Source: Gloeothece verrucosa PCC 7822
Lineage (GTDB): Bacteria; Cyanobacteriota; Cyanobacteriia; Cyanobacteriales; Microcystaceae
Assembly (NCBI RefSeq): GCF_000147335.1
Contig: NC_014501.1
Span: 4,294,001-4,358,000, forward strand
DNA length: 64,000 bases
Direction of reading: 5' to 3'
Below, one piece after another: positions 43,401 through 52,327 of the stretch. The first letter of the stretch is position 1, and every line of letters starts with the position of its first letter. The notes beneath the pieces are model-generated. The model did no database searches. It saw nothing but the letters and a program-made list of their open reading frames with translations, and was not told the origin of the DNA. The translations under genes and the position numbers were made by a program.

Positions 43401-45398
43401 ATGTTCCTCGAAATCGACCACATAGACCGAGTATTTCCCCTCCCCAACGGCGAAAAATACATCGCCCTAAAAAACATAGAATTAAAAATCCAAAAAGGAG
43501 AATTCATCTCACTCATTGGTCACTCAGGCTGTGGAAAATCCACCCTCTTAAACCTCATCTCGGGATTAGATCGCCCCACTCGTGGAGGAGTCATACTCGA
43601 AGGCAGAGAAATCAAAGGGCCCGGACCCGATCGCATGGTAGTCTTTCAAAACTATTCCCTGCTTCCCTGGCTAAGTGTCCGACAAAACATTGCCCTAGGC
43701 GTTAACCGGGTTTTACGGGACCTACCCAAAGGAGAAAGACGAGGGATCATCGAACACCACATCGATCTCGTGGGACTAAGACAGGCGGCTAACAAACGTC
43801 CGGCACAATTATCTGGAGGGATGAAACAACGGGTAGCCATTGCCCGGGCCTTAGCCCTGCGCCCGAAAGTTTTACTTTTAGATGAACCCTTTGGCGCGTT
43901 AGATGCCCTAACCCGAGGAAATTTGCAAGAAAAATTAATGCAAATTGTCCAAGAAAATCACCTCACTTGTATTATGGTTACTCACGATGTAGACGAGGCC
44001 TTATTGCTATCGGACCGGGTAGTCATGTTAACCACAGGTCCCGAAGCGCATATCGGACAAATTTTAGAGGTTCCTATCCCTCGTCCCCGTCAGCGTTTAG
44101 AAGTGGTTAAGCATCCTTTGTATTACAACCTCCGTAACGAAATCGTCTATTTTCTCAACCAGCAAAAGCGATCCACCCAGAAAGTCGGACAGGTGTCCGG
44201 AGTGGCAATTGCCCGTCATGGCTTAGAAAAAATCAACCTCAATATAGGCTTTTTACCGCTAACAGATTGCGCCCCTTTAATCGTGGCCCAAGAAAAAGGC
44301 TTTTTCAAAAAACACGGGTTAGAACAAGTCACCTTAAGCCGGGAAACCAGTTGGAAAGACATTGCTAAAGGCGTGGTCACAGGGCGCTTAGATGCCGCGC
44401 AGATGGTGGCCGGTATGCCGCTAGGAATGACTATCGGTGCAGGAGGAAAACCTTCTATTCCTATCATTACTGCCTTAGTCCTCAGCCGCAACGGCAATGC
44501 AATTACTCTTGCTAACCACTATGGCCAACAGGGAGTCAATAGGCTAAAAGATTTAAAAGCCGTTTTGGACCGCAGTGAAGATCGGGTTCATCGTTTTGGG
44601 GTGGTCCATCCGGCCTCGATGGAAAACTTGCTGTTACGGTATTGGCTGGCTTCTGGAGAAATTGATCCGGATCATGATGTCTCTCTCGTCGTTATTCCTC
44701 CCTCGGAAATGATAGCCAATCTCAAAGCCGGTAACATCGAAGGTTACTGTGTGGGTGAACCCTGGAATAATGCGGCGGTTTACGAAGGTTTGGGCTATGT
44801 GATCGCCACTGATTTAGAAATTTGGCCAGGACATCCCGAAAAAGTGTTAGGGGTTCGTGAGGACTGGGTGGCCAAGCATCCAGAAACCCACATTGCCCTA
44901 GTGAAAGCCTTACTAGAAGCCTGTCAATATTGCGATGATCGACGGAATCGAGAAGAAATTCTTAACTTACTTAGTCAACCTCAATATATTGGGGCTTTAC
45001 CGCCAGTTATCTGTCCGGGTTTCATCGATTCCTATCATCGGGGTAAGCTAGAACTGCCAGAATTAAAGGGGCGTTTCCATCAATTCCACGTCGACGGAAG
45101 CAATTGTCCTGGACGGGTTGAGGGTTTATGGATCTTGACCCAACTTGCCCGTTGGGGATATGCCCCTTTTCCGCGAAACTGGGTAGAAATTCTGGAACGG
45201 GTACGCCGTCCGGATTTATATGGTCAAGCTTGTCGGGAATTGGGATTACCCGATCTCGAAAGTGATCGCCGTCATTTTCAACTGTTTGATGGGATGGTAT
45301 TTAATGCCGATGATCCCCTTGGTTATCTACAACGCCTAACCCTTCATCGAGACTTCACCGTAGAAGAAATTCTCCTCGATGAACCTGCAACCATTTAA
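43401..45398 (+). CDS. nrtC: nitrate ABC transporter ATPase with fused NrtA-like domain
   Basis: A 665-residue fusion. Residues 1-255 are an ABC ATPase: Walker A GHSGCGKST (40-48), signature LSGGM (137-141), Walker B VLLLDEP (157-163) and the H-loop MVTHDVDEAL. Residues about 280-650 are a solute-binding NrtA-like domain on the cytosolic side (NIGFLPLTDCAPLIVAQEKG, EGYCVGEPWNNAAVYEGLGY). In NrtC this domain mediates feedback by nitrogen status. Length and order are normal for NrtC (CmpC has the same design). 32 nt before nrtD. Confidence 0.88.
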   Translation: MFLEIDHIDRVFPLPNGEKYIALKNIELKIQKGEFISLIGHSGCGKSTLLNLISGLDRPTRGGVILEGREIKGPGPDRMVVFQNYSLLPWLSVRQNIALGVNRVLRDLPKGERRGIIEHHIDLVGLRQAANKRPAQLSGGMKQRVAIARALALRPKVLLLDEPFGALDALTRGNLQEKLMQIVQENHLTCIMVTHDVDEALLLSDRVVMLTTGPEAHIGQILEVPIPRPRQRLEVVKHPLYYNLRNEIVYFLNQQKRSTQKVGQVSGVAIARHGLEKINLNIGFLPLTDCAPLIVAQEKGFFKKHGLEQVTLSRETSWKDIAKGVVTGRLDAAQMVAGMPLGMTIGAGGKPSIPIITALVLSRNGNAITLANHYGQQGVNRLKDLKAVLDRSEDRVHRFGVVHPASMENLLLRYWLASGEIDPDHDVSLVVIPPSEMIANLKAGNIEGYCVGEPWNNAAVYEGLGYVIATDLEIWPGHPEKVLGVREDWVAKHPETHIALVKALLEACQYCDDRRNREEILNLLSQPQYIGALPPVICPGFIDSYHRGKLELPELKGRFHQFHVDGSNCPGRVEGLWILTQLARWGYAPFPRNWVEILERVRRPDLYGQACRELGLPDLESDRRHFQLFDGMVFNADDPLGYLQRLTLHRDFTVEEILLDEPATI

Positions 45399-45430
45399 AT
45401 TGTTTATGCCTGAGTTTTTTAGAATTAATT

Positions 45431-46438
45431 ATGCAAACCTTCACCACCAGTCAACCGGAACAACACAAGGAGAACACGTTCTCGCCTTTTCTCCTGATTG
45501 ATAATGTTTCTAAAGTCTATTCAACTGCTAAGGGTTTTTGTACGGTTTTAGATCAGATTAATTTGACGGTTCAAGAAGGGGAATTTCTGTGTTTGATCGG
45601 CCATTCTGGCTGTGGAAAATCCACTCTCTTAAACATGGTTTCGGGTTTTAATCAGCCCACAGAAGGACAAGTGCGGCTACAAGGCAAACTGATCACACAA
45701 CCGGGACCGGACCGCATGATGGTCTTTCAAAATTATTGTCTTTTGCCTTGGAAAACAGCTTTTGAAAATGTTTATTTAGCCGTTCATTCGGTTTATCCTC
45801 ACCTGACTAAAGCCGAAAAAATTGCTCGCGTAGAAGAATATTTATCAATGGTGGGTTTGACAGAAGCCGCCCAAAAAAAGCCTCATCAACTCTCAGGCGG
45901 GATGAAACAAAGAGTGGCCATTGCTCGCGCTTTGGCAATTCGTCCCCAAGTTTTAATTCTCGATGAACCTTTTGGGGCCTTAGATGCTATTACTAAGGAG
46001 GAATTACAAGAAGAACTCCTAAAAATTTGGCGCGAATATCGCTTAACTGTGCTGATGATTACTCATGACATAGATGAAGCTTTATTTTTAGCCGATCGCG
46101 TTGTCATGATGACCAATGGACCAGCCGCCAAAATTGGCGAAATACTCAATATTCCTTTTCCTCGTCCCCGAGTCCGTGCCCAAATTTTACAAGACCCGAA
46201 TTATTATGCACTGCGTAACTCTGCGTTAGATTTTCTTTATCATCGTTGTGCTATTTCTGAAGACCCTATTACTGAAGTAGAAACACCATCGGAAAATCAA
46301 CCCAAATTTTACCTAAAAATGGCGGGAATTGTGGGGGGAATTGCCCTTGCGGGTCTGATGGGATGGGGATTATTGCAGACATTTATTCCCAAACATTCTC
46401 AACCTTCTACTAATACGCCACTTGAATTATTAAAATAG
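45431..46438 (+). CDS. nrtD: nitrate ABC transporter ATPase with C-terminal membrane extension
   Basis: The ABC core is complete: Walker A GHSGCGKST (57-65), Q-loop FQNYCLLPW, signature LSGGM (154-158), Walker B VLILDEP (174-180) and MITHDIDEAL. NrtD proteins end near residue 275; this one runs to 335. The extra tail has an acidic linker (ISEDPITEVETPSENQ) and one clear transmembrane segment at about 297-319 (MAGIVGGIALAGLMGWGLL), ending in a polar peptide. The reading frame is open throughout, so it is a real fusion rather than readthrough. Last gene of nrtABCD. Confidence 0.87.
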   Translation: MQTFTTSQPEQHKENTFSPFLLIDNVSKVYSTAKGFCTVLDQINLTVQEGEFLCLIGHSGCGKSTLLNMVSGFNQPTEGQVRLQGKLITQPGPDRMMVFQNYCLLPWKTAFENVYLAVHSVYPHLTKAEKIARVEEYLSMVGLTEAAQKKPHQLSGGMKQRVAIARALAIRPQVLILDEPFGALDAITKEELQEELLKIWREYRLTVLMITHDIDEALFLADRVVMMTNGPAAKIGEILNIPFPRPRVRAQILQDPNYYALRNSALDFLYHRCAISEDPITEVETPSENQPKFYLKMAGIVGGIALAGLMGWGLLQTFIPKHSQPSTNTPLELLK

Positions 46439-46481
46439 GAAATAGGGGAAAAGTCATGGTCTATGGGAGCCGGAGTTTGAC

Positions 46482-47078
46482 TTAGGAATTTGATTCTTCT
46501 GCGGCTTCAAAGTCGATCCGTTGATAAACCTCTTGTAGGGAAATTTGCCAGTCAACTGAAGCGAATTTTAAGACGGCATTTTCTCCCCCATAAAAGTTAA
46601 TTGTCCATTGATTGTCTGATTGTTTAATATATTGCTCAATAAAATAGCGATATTGATCAATTAAGATATATTCTTGAAAGGTAGGAAGGGAACGATAATA
46701 TTGAAATTTATCTCCTCGATCATAACCTTGTGTCGAGGAAGAAAGAACTTCAATAATAATTTGAGGATTGGTAACATTGGATTTTCCTTTGCCATGATAG
46801 ATAGGTTGACCTTTAATCACCATCACATCAGGATAGGTATAAAAGTTATACTCAGGCAGCCATAATCGTACACCCTCCATAAAAACCTCATAATCTTGAT
46901 TATCAATGGTTAAAGGAAAGTTACGACAAATGTTCAAACAAATTTTATTGTGATTAGTTGTTCCTCCAACCATCGGAATAATTTCTCCATTAAGATATTC
47001 GTTTTTATATTCGGCGGCTTCTTCTAATTCGAGATATTCTTCTGGGGTGTAGTAGCGTTTTTCGGTTTTTAGTTGCAT
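46482..47078 (-). CDS. Uma2-family (DUF820) endonuclease-like protein
   Basis: Start at the ATG at 47078 (MQLKTEKRYYTPEEYLELEE); the longer frame to 47132 has an unsupported start. The 198 residues hold the Uma2 fold: EAAEYKNEYLNGEIIPMVGG, YPDVMVIKGQP, NPQIIIEVLSSSTQGYDRGD with the PD-(D/E)XK-like Asp and Glu, and TFQEYILIDQYRYFIEQYI. No repeat tail, unlike the other Uma2 gene at 11039. These genes are many-copy in cyanobacteria and their role is unsettled. Convergent with nrtD. Confidence 0.83.
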   Translation of the reverse strand: MQLKTEKRYYTPEEYLELEEAAEYKNEYLNGEIIPMVGGTTNHNKICLNICRNFPLTIDNQDYEVFMEGVRLWLPEYNFYTYPDVMVIKGQPIYHGKGKSNVTNPQIIIEVLSSSTQGYDRGDKFQYYRSLPTFQEYILIDQYRYFIEQYIKQSDNQWTINFYGGENAVLKFASVDWQISLQEVYQRIDFEAAEESNS

Positions 47079-47247
47079 TGGATTAACCTCTAACTCATTA
47101 GACTTCTTGCACACCTCCCAAGTTCTGGTCAAAAAAAGGGAAGTGAACGAACAGAAAACACCGGCTCTCGGAACACAGGTAACTTAAATGCCTGAGAGTT
47201 TACTATTTATGATAGCTCGAAGTCATTGCGGCAGAAGAAATCAGTAA

Positions 47248-47402
47248 TCAGAAATCAGTTGCCAACAAGTTCGCGGCCTCAGTTAATCTTTCATATATTG
47301 CTTGTAATCACCGATACATGGCTTGAAAAAGGTTAAAAGCTTCTGGATGAGCAAGTGTAATCGCCAAAGATCCATTAAGCCGCCATTACTTTGACTATCC
47401 AT
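47248..47402 (-). pseudogene. decayed small gene remnant
   Basis: Read on the minus strand from an ATG at 47402 (MDSQSNG), a one-base frameshift leads into LNGSLAITLAHPEAFNLFQA, then MYR, a TGA, then LQAIYERLTEAANLLATDF and stop. The sequence has the composition of a real helical protein end but carries one frameshift and one in-frame stop. I do not recognise the family. Short AATCAG repeats overlap the 3' end (47240-47258). The remaining bases of 47079-47702 show no other gene. Confidence 0.4.
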
Positions 47403-47702
47403 ACTTGCTGTCAATCAATCCCTCTTAGGGTAGAAATACTCCCTGATTTTTCACAAAAAAGGTTATTCTAGAATTAAGAACCACTTACCAACCACCATAA
47501 AGTATAAAAACAAAATACCCTAACCAGAATTAAGATCGCTAGTCTTGCTTAAGATTCTTTTTTAATAGAGAAAGAATCAAGCCAATCATGGCAATCTTTA
47601 GCGGCCTCTCTCAATCTCAAAGACCAACACCGCCTTGCGGCTCCTTTTGGAATCGCTCTTTTTTACATAGCTTTTTTTTGGTCAAAATTGGCCTGATTCA
47701 AC

Positions 47703-50700
47703 ATGAACTACCGTCGGCGATTGGGCTTATTAATTCTGAATATGACGACAGTTTCTTTGGTTGTCGCAGGAATCGGTATTTATACTTTATATCAAGCCGC
47801 CTTAGAGCAGCAGAAACAACGGTTAATTGAAACAGCGCAAAGTCAGGGTCGATTAATCGAAGCTATCGCCAAAAATACCAAAAATTCTCAAACGACCTTA
47901 GATACCTTGATAGCTGGATATGAAAAATTTAATGATTTAGCTCAAACAGGGGAATTGACCCTATTCAAAAGAGACAACGAGCAAATTATTTTTTTGATTC
48001 CCCATCAACATCCTAATGGTGAACATTTTCACTCTCTGTCAGTCAAAAGTAAAGAGTCCGAACCCTTTTTGCAAGCTCTCTCGGGCAAGTCGGGAATTTT
48101 TAGAGGACTAGACTATAGTGGAGATAAAGTTTTAGCCGCTTATGAACCACTCGCTCAATTACAGTGGGGCCTTATGGTCAAAAAAGACCTAGCTGAAATT
48201 CACGCTCCCTTTTTGATTGCCGGAACTTACACAATTTTTGCGGCTATAATTATTGATTTATTGGGAGCCATTCTGTTTTTAGGGATAGGAGAGTCAAGGA
48301 TTGAGCAATTAGAAGAAAGTAACGCACAAGTGGCAGCACAAGAACAACTGACTAGGCTAAATCAACAGTTAGAAGACCGAGTGCAAGCACGGACAACGGA
48401 ATTACAAAACATTAATGAACAATTACGCTTAGAAATTCATGAGCGTGAGCGTCTTGAAGAAGCTTTGCGGCGAGAGATAGATTTGTTAGCTCGCATTATG
48501 GAAACCAGTCCTGTGGGAATTATGATGGTTAATTCCCAAGGAAACATTATTTTAGCCAGTGAACAGGCCGAACGGGTCTTAGGAATTTCTTTAGCCAAAA
48601 TGCTTAAACCCTACAATATTTTAGCCTGGAAAATCTTTGATGAGGAGGGAAATAGTATTTCTAATGCACAATCTCCTTTTCAACGAGTCATGCAAACAAG
48701 ACAACCGATTTTTACTGTTCATCATCTTGTCGAATTGCCCAACGAAGACCCTACCCTTCAAGAGCGGGGTTTCAATAAACAGTTATTACTGTCGTTTAAT
48801 GCTTCTCCTTTATTAAATATAGAGGAAGAAATTGAGGGAGTGGTTTTAAGCATTGAAGATATTACAGAACGGGTTCAGGTCGAAGCGGCGTTAATTCATA
48901 GTGAAGCTCAATTTAGGGCGATTTTTGAACAGGCTGCGGTGGGGATGGGAATTATTGCCTTATCTGGTCAATTTATTCGAGTCAATCAACGATATTGTCA
49001 GTTATTAGGATATTCTGAGTCAGAACTTCTCTCGTTAACCTATCAAGAAATTACTTATCCTGATGATTTATTAAATAACCAGGAATTTGTCCATCAATTA
49101 ATAGCTGAAAACCTCAGATCGGGGTCCGTAGAAAAACGTTACATTCGCAAAAATGGTGAGATTAAATGGGTAAATTTAACAGCTTCTACTGTGTGGGATT
49201 CTCAAGGAAATATAAAATATTTGATTGGAATTGTTGAGGATATTTCTGACCGGAAACGAACCGAGGAAGCTTTACGAGACTCTGAAGAACGATTTCGCAG
49301 TATTTTTAAGCAAGCCGCCGTAGGAATTGTTCAGATTTCTTTATCAGGTCAATTGATTTTATTTAATGATAAGTTTCTTGATATCGTTCAATATTCGGCA
49401 ACTGAACTCCAGAAAAAAACCGTTCAATCTATCAGTCATTCTGATGATTTTGAGCAGGAATATATTCTCATGCAAACCATGCTCAAGGGCGAGCGGGATG
49501 ATTTTGCCTTAGAAAAACGTTATCTTTGTCAAGATGGCTCTTTTATTTGGGTGCATTTGAGTGTTTCTCTGGTACGGACTTCCGAGGGACAAGCCATGTA
49601 TTTTATTGGCATTGTCGAAGATATTAATGAACGGAAAAAAGCCATTGAAGATTTGCGGCAAAGTGAAGAACAATATCGACGAATTATTGAAACCACTGCT
49701 GAGGGAGTATGGATTATTGATCAGGATAATCTGACAACTTTTGTCAATCAGAGAATGGCACAAATGTTAGGTTATTCTCTGGAAGAAATGAAAGGAAGGT
49801 CTCTATTAGATTTTGTGCTGCCTCAAGAGCAAGCTCGAGTCACTAATAGTATTAAACGTCGCCGTCCCGGCATAATGGATCATCATGATTTTAAAATGAT
49901 TCGTCAAGACGGAAGTCATTTATGGACAATGATGACGACGAATCCGATTTATGATTATACGGGAAATTATGTGGGGGCGTTGGTCTTATTAACCGATATT
50001 AGTGAACGCAAAAAAACTGAGGAGGCTTTACAACAGCTTAATGAACAATTAACAGCTAGGGTCAAAGAACTTGAACAACGACATCAAGATATTTTATTGC
50101 TCAATCAGGTCAATGATTTTCTCCAAGCTTGTTTAAATATTGAAGAAGCTTATGAAGTGATCGGGGAGTTACTACAACCTTTATTTCCTGGCTGCTCGGG
50201 CGGCTTATATATGCTTAATGATTCTAAAACTCTGCTCGAAGCCGTAGTAACATGGGGAGAAAATATATCAAGTAAAAGTTTATTTACTTTTGATGAATGT
50301 TGGGCTTTGCGACGGGGTTATATTCATTTGGTTAAACCCAATCAGCCGAGTTTGTTGTGTCTCCATACTCACCGAACTCCCGCACCAGTAGAAAGCCTTT
50401 GTGTGCCCATGATGGCTCAAGGGAAAGCTGTAGGCTTATTTTATTTAAGTACATCAGAACCCGAAAAAATTAGTGAAGTTAAACAACAATTAGCGCGAGC
50501 CGTTTCGGAACATATTTCTTTAGCTTTGGTTAATTTACAATTACGAGAGTCTCTTGAATCTCAAAGTATTAAAGATTCTTTGACCGGTTTATACAATCGT
50601 CGTTATATGGAAGAATCTTTAAAAAGGGAGATTAATTTAGCTCAACGAAAACAACATCCAGTGGGATTAATTATGATTGATGTTGACCATTTTAAGCAAT

Positions 50701-51068
50701 TTAATGATAATTTTGGACATAAAGCCGGGGATTTGATTTTGCATGAAGTGGGGAATTTTTTAATGGCGAATGTTCGCAGTGGTGATATTGCTTGTCGTTA
50801 TGGGGGCGAAGAATTTCTGCTGATTTTACCTGAAGCGTCTTTATCGGATAGTCAACAACGAGCAGAACAAATTAGAAAAGGGATAAAACAGCTTAATTTT
50901 CAACAGTATAATTCGGCTTTTACTTCCCTCACGGTTTCTATCGGAGTAGCTTGTTTTCCGGCTCATGGTAAGCAGGGGGAGACTTTAATTCAGTCGGCTG
51001 ATATGGCTTTATATCAAGCCAAAAATCAAGGACGTGATCGCGTTGTGGTGTTTAGTTCTGTCTCTTAA
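47703..51068 (+). CDS. membrane PAS/GAF diguanylate cyclase
   Basis: A 1121-residue sensor. TM1 at about 8-30 and TM2 at about 173-200 flank a periplasmic sensor region (about 31-172). A coiled coil (about 200-255) follows, then four PAS/PAC repeats (LLARIMETSPVGIMMVNSQG near 263; QFRAIFEQAAVGMGIIALSG; RFRSIFKQAAVGIVQISLSG; QYRRIIETTAEGVWIIDQDN), a GAF domain (about 800-930) and GGDEF. The active site is GGEEF at 1034-1038, and the inhibitory RxxD is R1025-D1028. It should make c-di-GMP with product inhibition. No EAL domain. Monocistronic. Confidence 0.9.
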   Translation: MNYRRRLGLLILNMTTVSLVVAGIGIYTLYQAALEQQKQRLIETAQSQGRLIEAIAKNTKNSQTTLDTLIAGYEKFNDLAQTGELTLFKRDNEQIIFLIPHQHPNGEHFHSLSVKSKESEPFLQALSGKSGIFRGLDYSGDKVLAAYEPLAQLQWGLMVKKDLAEIHAPFLIAGTYTIFAAIIIDLLGAILFLGIGESRIEQLEESNAQVAAQEQLTRLNQQLEDRVQARTTELQNINEQLRLEIHERERLEEALRREIDLLARIMETSPVGIMMVNSQGNIILASEQAERVLGISLAKMLKPYNILAWKIFDEEGNSISNAQSPFQRVMQTRQPIFTVHHLVELPNEDPTLQERGFNKQLLLSFNASPLLNIEEEIEGVVLSIEDITERVQVEAALIHSEAQFRAIFEQAAVGMGIIALSGQFIRVNQRYCQLLGYSESELLSLTYQEITYPDDLLNNQEFVHQLIAENLRSGSVEKRYIRKNGEIKWVNLTASTVWDSQGNIKYLIGIVEDISDRKRTEEALRDSEERFRSIFKQAAVGIVQISLSGQLILFNDKFLDIVQYSATELQKKTVQSISHSDDFEQEYILMQTMLKGERDDFALEKRYLCQDGSFIWVHLSVSLVRTSEGQAMYFIGIVEDINERKKAIEDLRQSEEQYRRIIETTAEGVWIIDQDNLTTFVNQRMAQMLGYSLEEMKGRSLLDFVLPQEQARVTNSIKRRRPGIMDHHDFKMIRQDGSHLWTMMTTNPIYDYTGNYVGALVLLTDISERKKTEEALQQLNEQLTARVKELEQRHQDILLLNQVNDFLQACLNIEEAYEVIGELLQPLFPGCSGGLYMLNDSKTLLEAVVTWGENISSKSLFTFDECWALRRGYIHLVKPNQPSLLCLHTHRTPAPVESLCVPMMAQGKAVGLFYLSTSEPEKISEVKQQLARAVSEHISLALVNLQLRESLESQSIKDSLTGLYNRRYMEESLKREINLAQRKQHPVGLIMIDVDHFKQFNDNFGHKAGDLILHEVGNFLMANVRSGDIACRYGGEEFLLILPEASLSDSQQRAEQIRKGIKQLNFQQYNSAFTSLTVSIGVACFPAHGKQGETLIQSADMALYQAKNQGRDRVVVFSSVS

Positions 51069-51263
51069 ACGCTAAGCCTGTACGGAATAGGCTCATCATT
51101 TAGTAAAATATTAACAGTGCTAAATGCCTTGAAAGCGGCATCCATTTAACCGTTTAATCCTGTCTCAATCGTTAAAAAAGTCTTGAGTTTCTGCGAAAGG
51201 TAAAGATTTAATCGGTTAATGGTCAGTATAAACGCCTAATCCATGTGCTTGTTGTAATTAATT

Positions 51264-51596
51264 ATGAGTGATTTTTACGAGTCTCTACTGAAACATAAAT
51301 ACGCCTATGTAGCGATAGGTGAGTTTAAACCTGGTTGTTTTGGGGAAGCCCAGCGACTTTATGAAAAAGCTGTCTCCACCTTTACCACAGGGTTTAAAGG
51401 CGCTTTTTTACTGCAAAAACCGGGCACTGATGAAGGCATTGCCGTGATTATTTGGGACAAAATAGAAGATATGGAGCTTCATAGAACGGAAGATTATGAC
51501 GCTATTTTGAATAAAATGAATCCTTTATTTGCCAGCCCTCCCAAAATCGATTTTTATGAGGTATGTAGCGAAATTACTGGCAACGGAAAAAGCTAA
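51264..51596 (+). CDS. small dimeric alpha/beta-barrel (ABM-like) protein
   Basis: A 110-residue cytosolic protein. AYVAIGEFKPGCFGEAQRLY, FKGAFLLQKPGTDEGIAVII and WDKIEDMELHRTEDYDAILN follow the strand-helix-strand layout of antibiotic-biosynthesis-monooxygenase or stress-responsive ferredoxin-like folds. The catalytic role is unknown. It stands alone between the diguanylate cyclase and the convergent rhomboid. Confidence 0.6.
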   Translation: MSDFYESLLKHKYAYVAIGEFKPGCFGEAQRLYEKAVSTFTTGFKGAFLLQKPGTDEGIAVIIWDKIEDMELHRTEDYDAILNKMNPLFASPPKIDFYEVCSEITGNGKS

Positions 51597-51615
51597 CCTC
51601 TCACGGAAAAAACTC

Positions 51616-51647
51616 GAGTAGAGATGCGGCAAGCCATGTCTCTACTC
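51616..51647. repeat. small dispersed palindromic repeat, second copy
   Basis: GAGTAGAGA (51616-51624) pairs with TCTCTACTC (51639-51647) between two convergent genes. The right arm CAAGCCATGTCTCTA differs by one base from the copy at 3329-3354. Likely a dispersed hairpin family reused as a bidirectional terminator. Confidence 0.65.
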
Positions 51648-51663
51648 TAATTAATCAATTTAA

Positions 51664-52251
51664 TTAGCGATAATATTGTTTTTCTCTAGCAATTAATCTT
51701 GCTGTTATTACTCCCCCCAGAAAACCAAATAAGTGCCCTTGCCAAGAAATTCCCTGACTAGAAGGCAATATACCCCAAATAAGCGGACTGTACATTAAAA
51801 ACACGAGGACAGAAATCACAATAGAAGCTAAATTGCGTTGAAAATAGCCTCGCGCCAATAAAAAGCCAAGATAACCGAAAATTAAAATACTTGCGCCAAT
51901 ATGCACTGAACCCGGAGCCGCAAACAGCCATACTCCTAAGCCGCCGATGAGCATGGTTACCAAAGTCACGATCCAGAAATCACTCGTTTCCTGAATCATC
52001 ACCAACCACCCCAAAATGATAAAGGGAATAGTATTAGCGATCAAATGGCCAAAACCCCCATGTAAAAAGGGGGCAAACAAAATGCCCCTAAGTCCGATCA
52101 GACTGTGAGGAATGATGCCATAACCATCTAATGCCCGGTGGAAAATCAACTGATCAGCAATTTCCAACACCCAAAAAATAGCGACAAACGAGCCTAAAAT
52201 TGCCGCTTGGGTTCTTAATTCACGGGAAAGAGAATTATTGTTTCGAGACAT
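51664..52251 (-). CDS. rhomboid-family intramembrane serine protease
   Basis: A 195-residue six-helix rhomboid. LIGLRGILFAPFLHGGFGHL then IANT carries the conserved His/Asn of TM2. The nucleophile is S121 in HIGASILIFGYLG, and the general base is H173 in SWQGHLFGFLGG. The family motif GxSG reads GASI, with Gly122 replaced by Ile, so activity is uncertain even though Ser and His are kept. Substrate unknown. Transcribed alone; 76 nt upstream of it lies the end of the LysR gene. Confidence 0.83.
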   Translation of the reverse strand: MSRNNNSLSRELRTQAAILGSFVAIFWVLEIADQLIFHRALDGYGIIPHSLIGLRGILFAPFLHGGFGHLIANTIPFIILGWLVMIQETSDFWIVTLVTMLIGGLGVWLFAAPGSVHIGASILIFGYLGFLLARGYFQRNLASIVISVLVFLMYSPLIWGILPSSQGISWQGHLFGFLGGVITARLIAREKQYYR

Positions 52252-52327
52252 GGTTTAGGCCAAAATCAGGTCATGTTCTTTTATTCTAGCTCTCAGTTGA
52301 GCTAGAGGGGCAACCCCCAATCCGCGC

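Noticed and set aside
41065..46438. Bicarbonate transporter cmpABCD instead of nrtABCD
   Set aside because: Adjacent NNP nitrate porter and NrtA-like residues favour nitrate, though the families are close and uptake assays would decide.
47588..47830. 80-residue plus-strand frame overlapping the diguanylate cyclase start
   Set aside because: The cyclase frame has the membrane segment and domain homology; this one has none.
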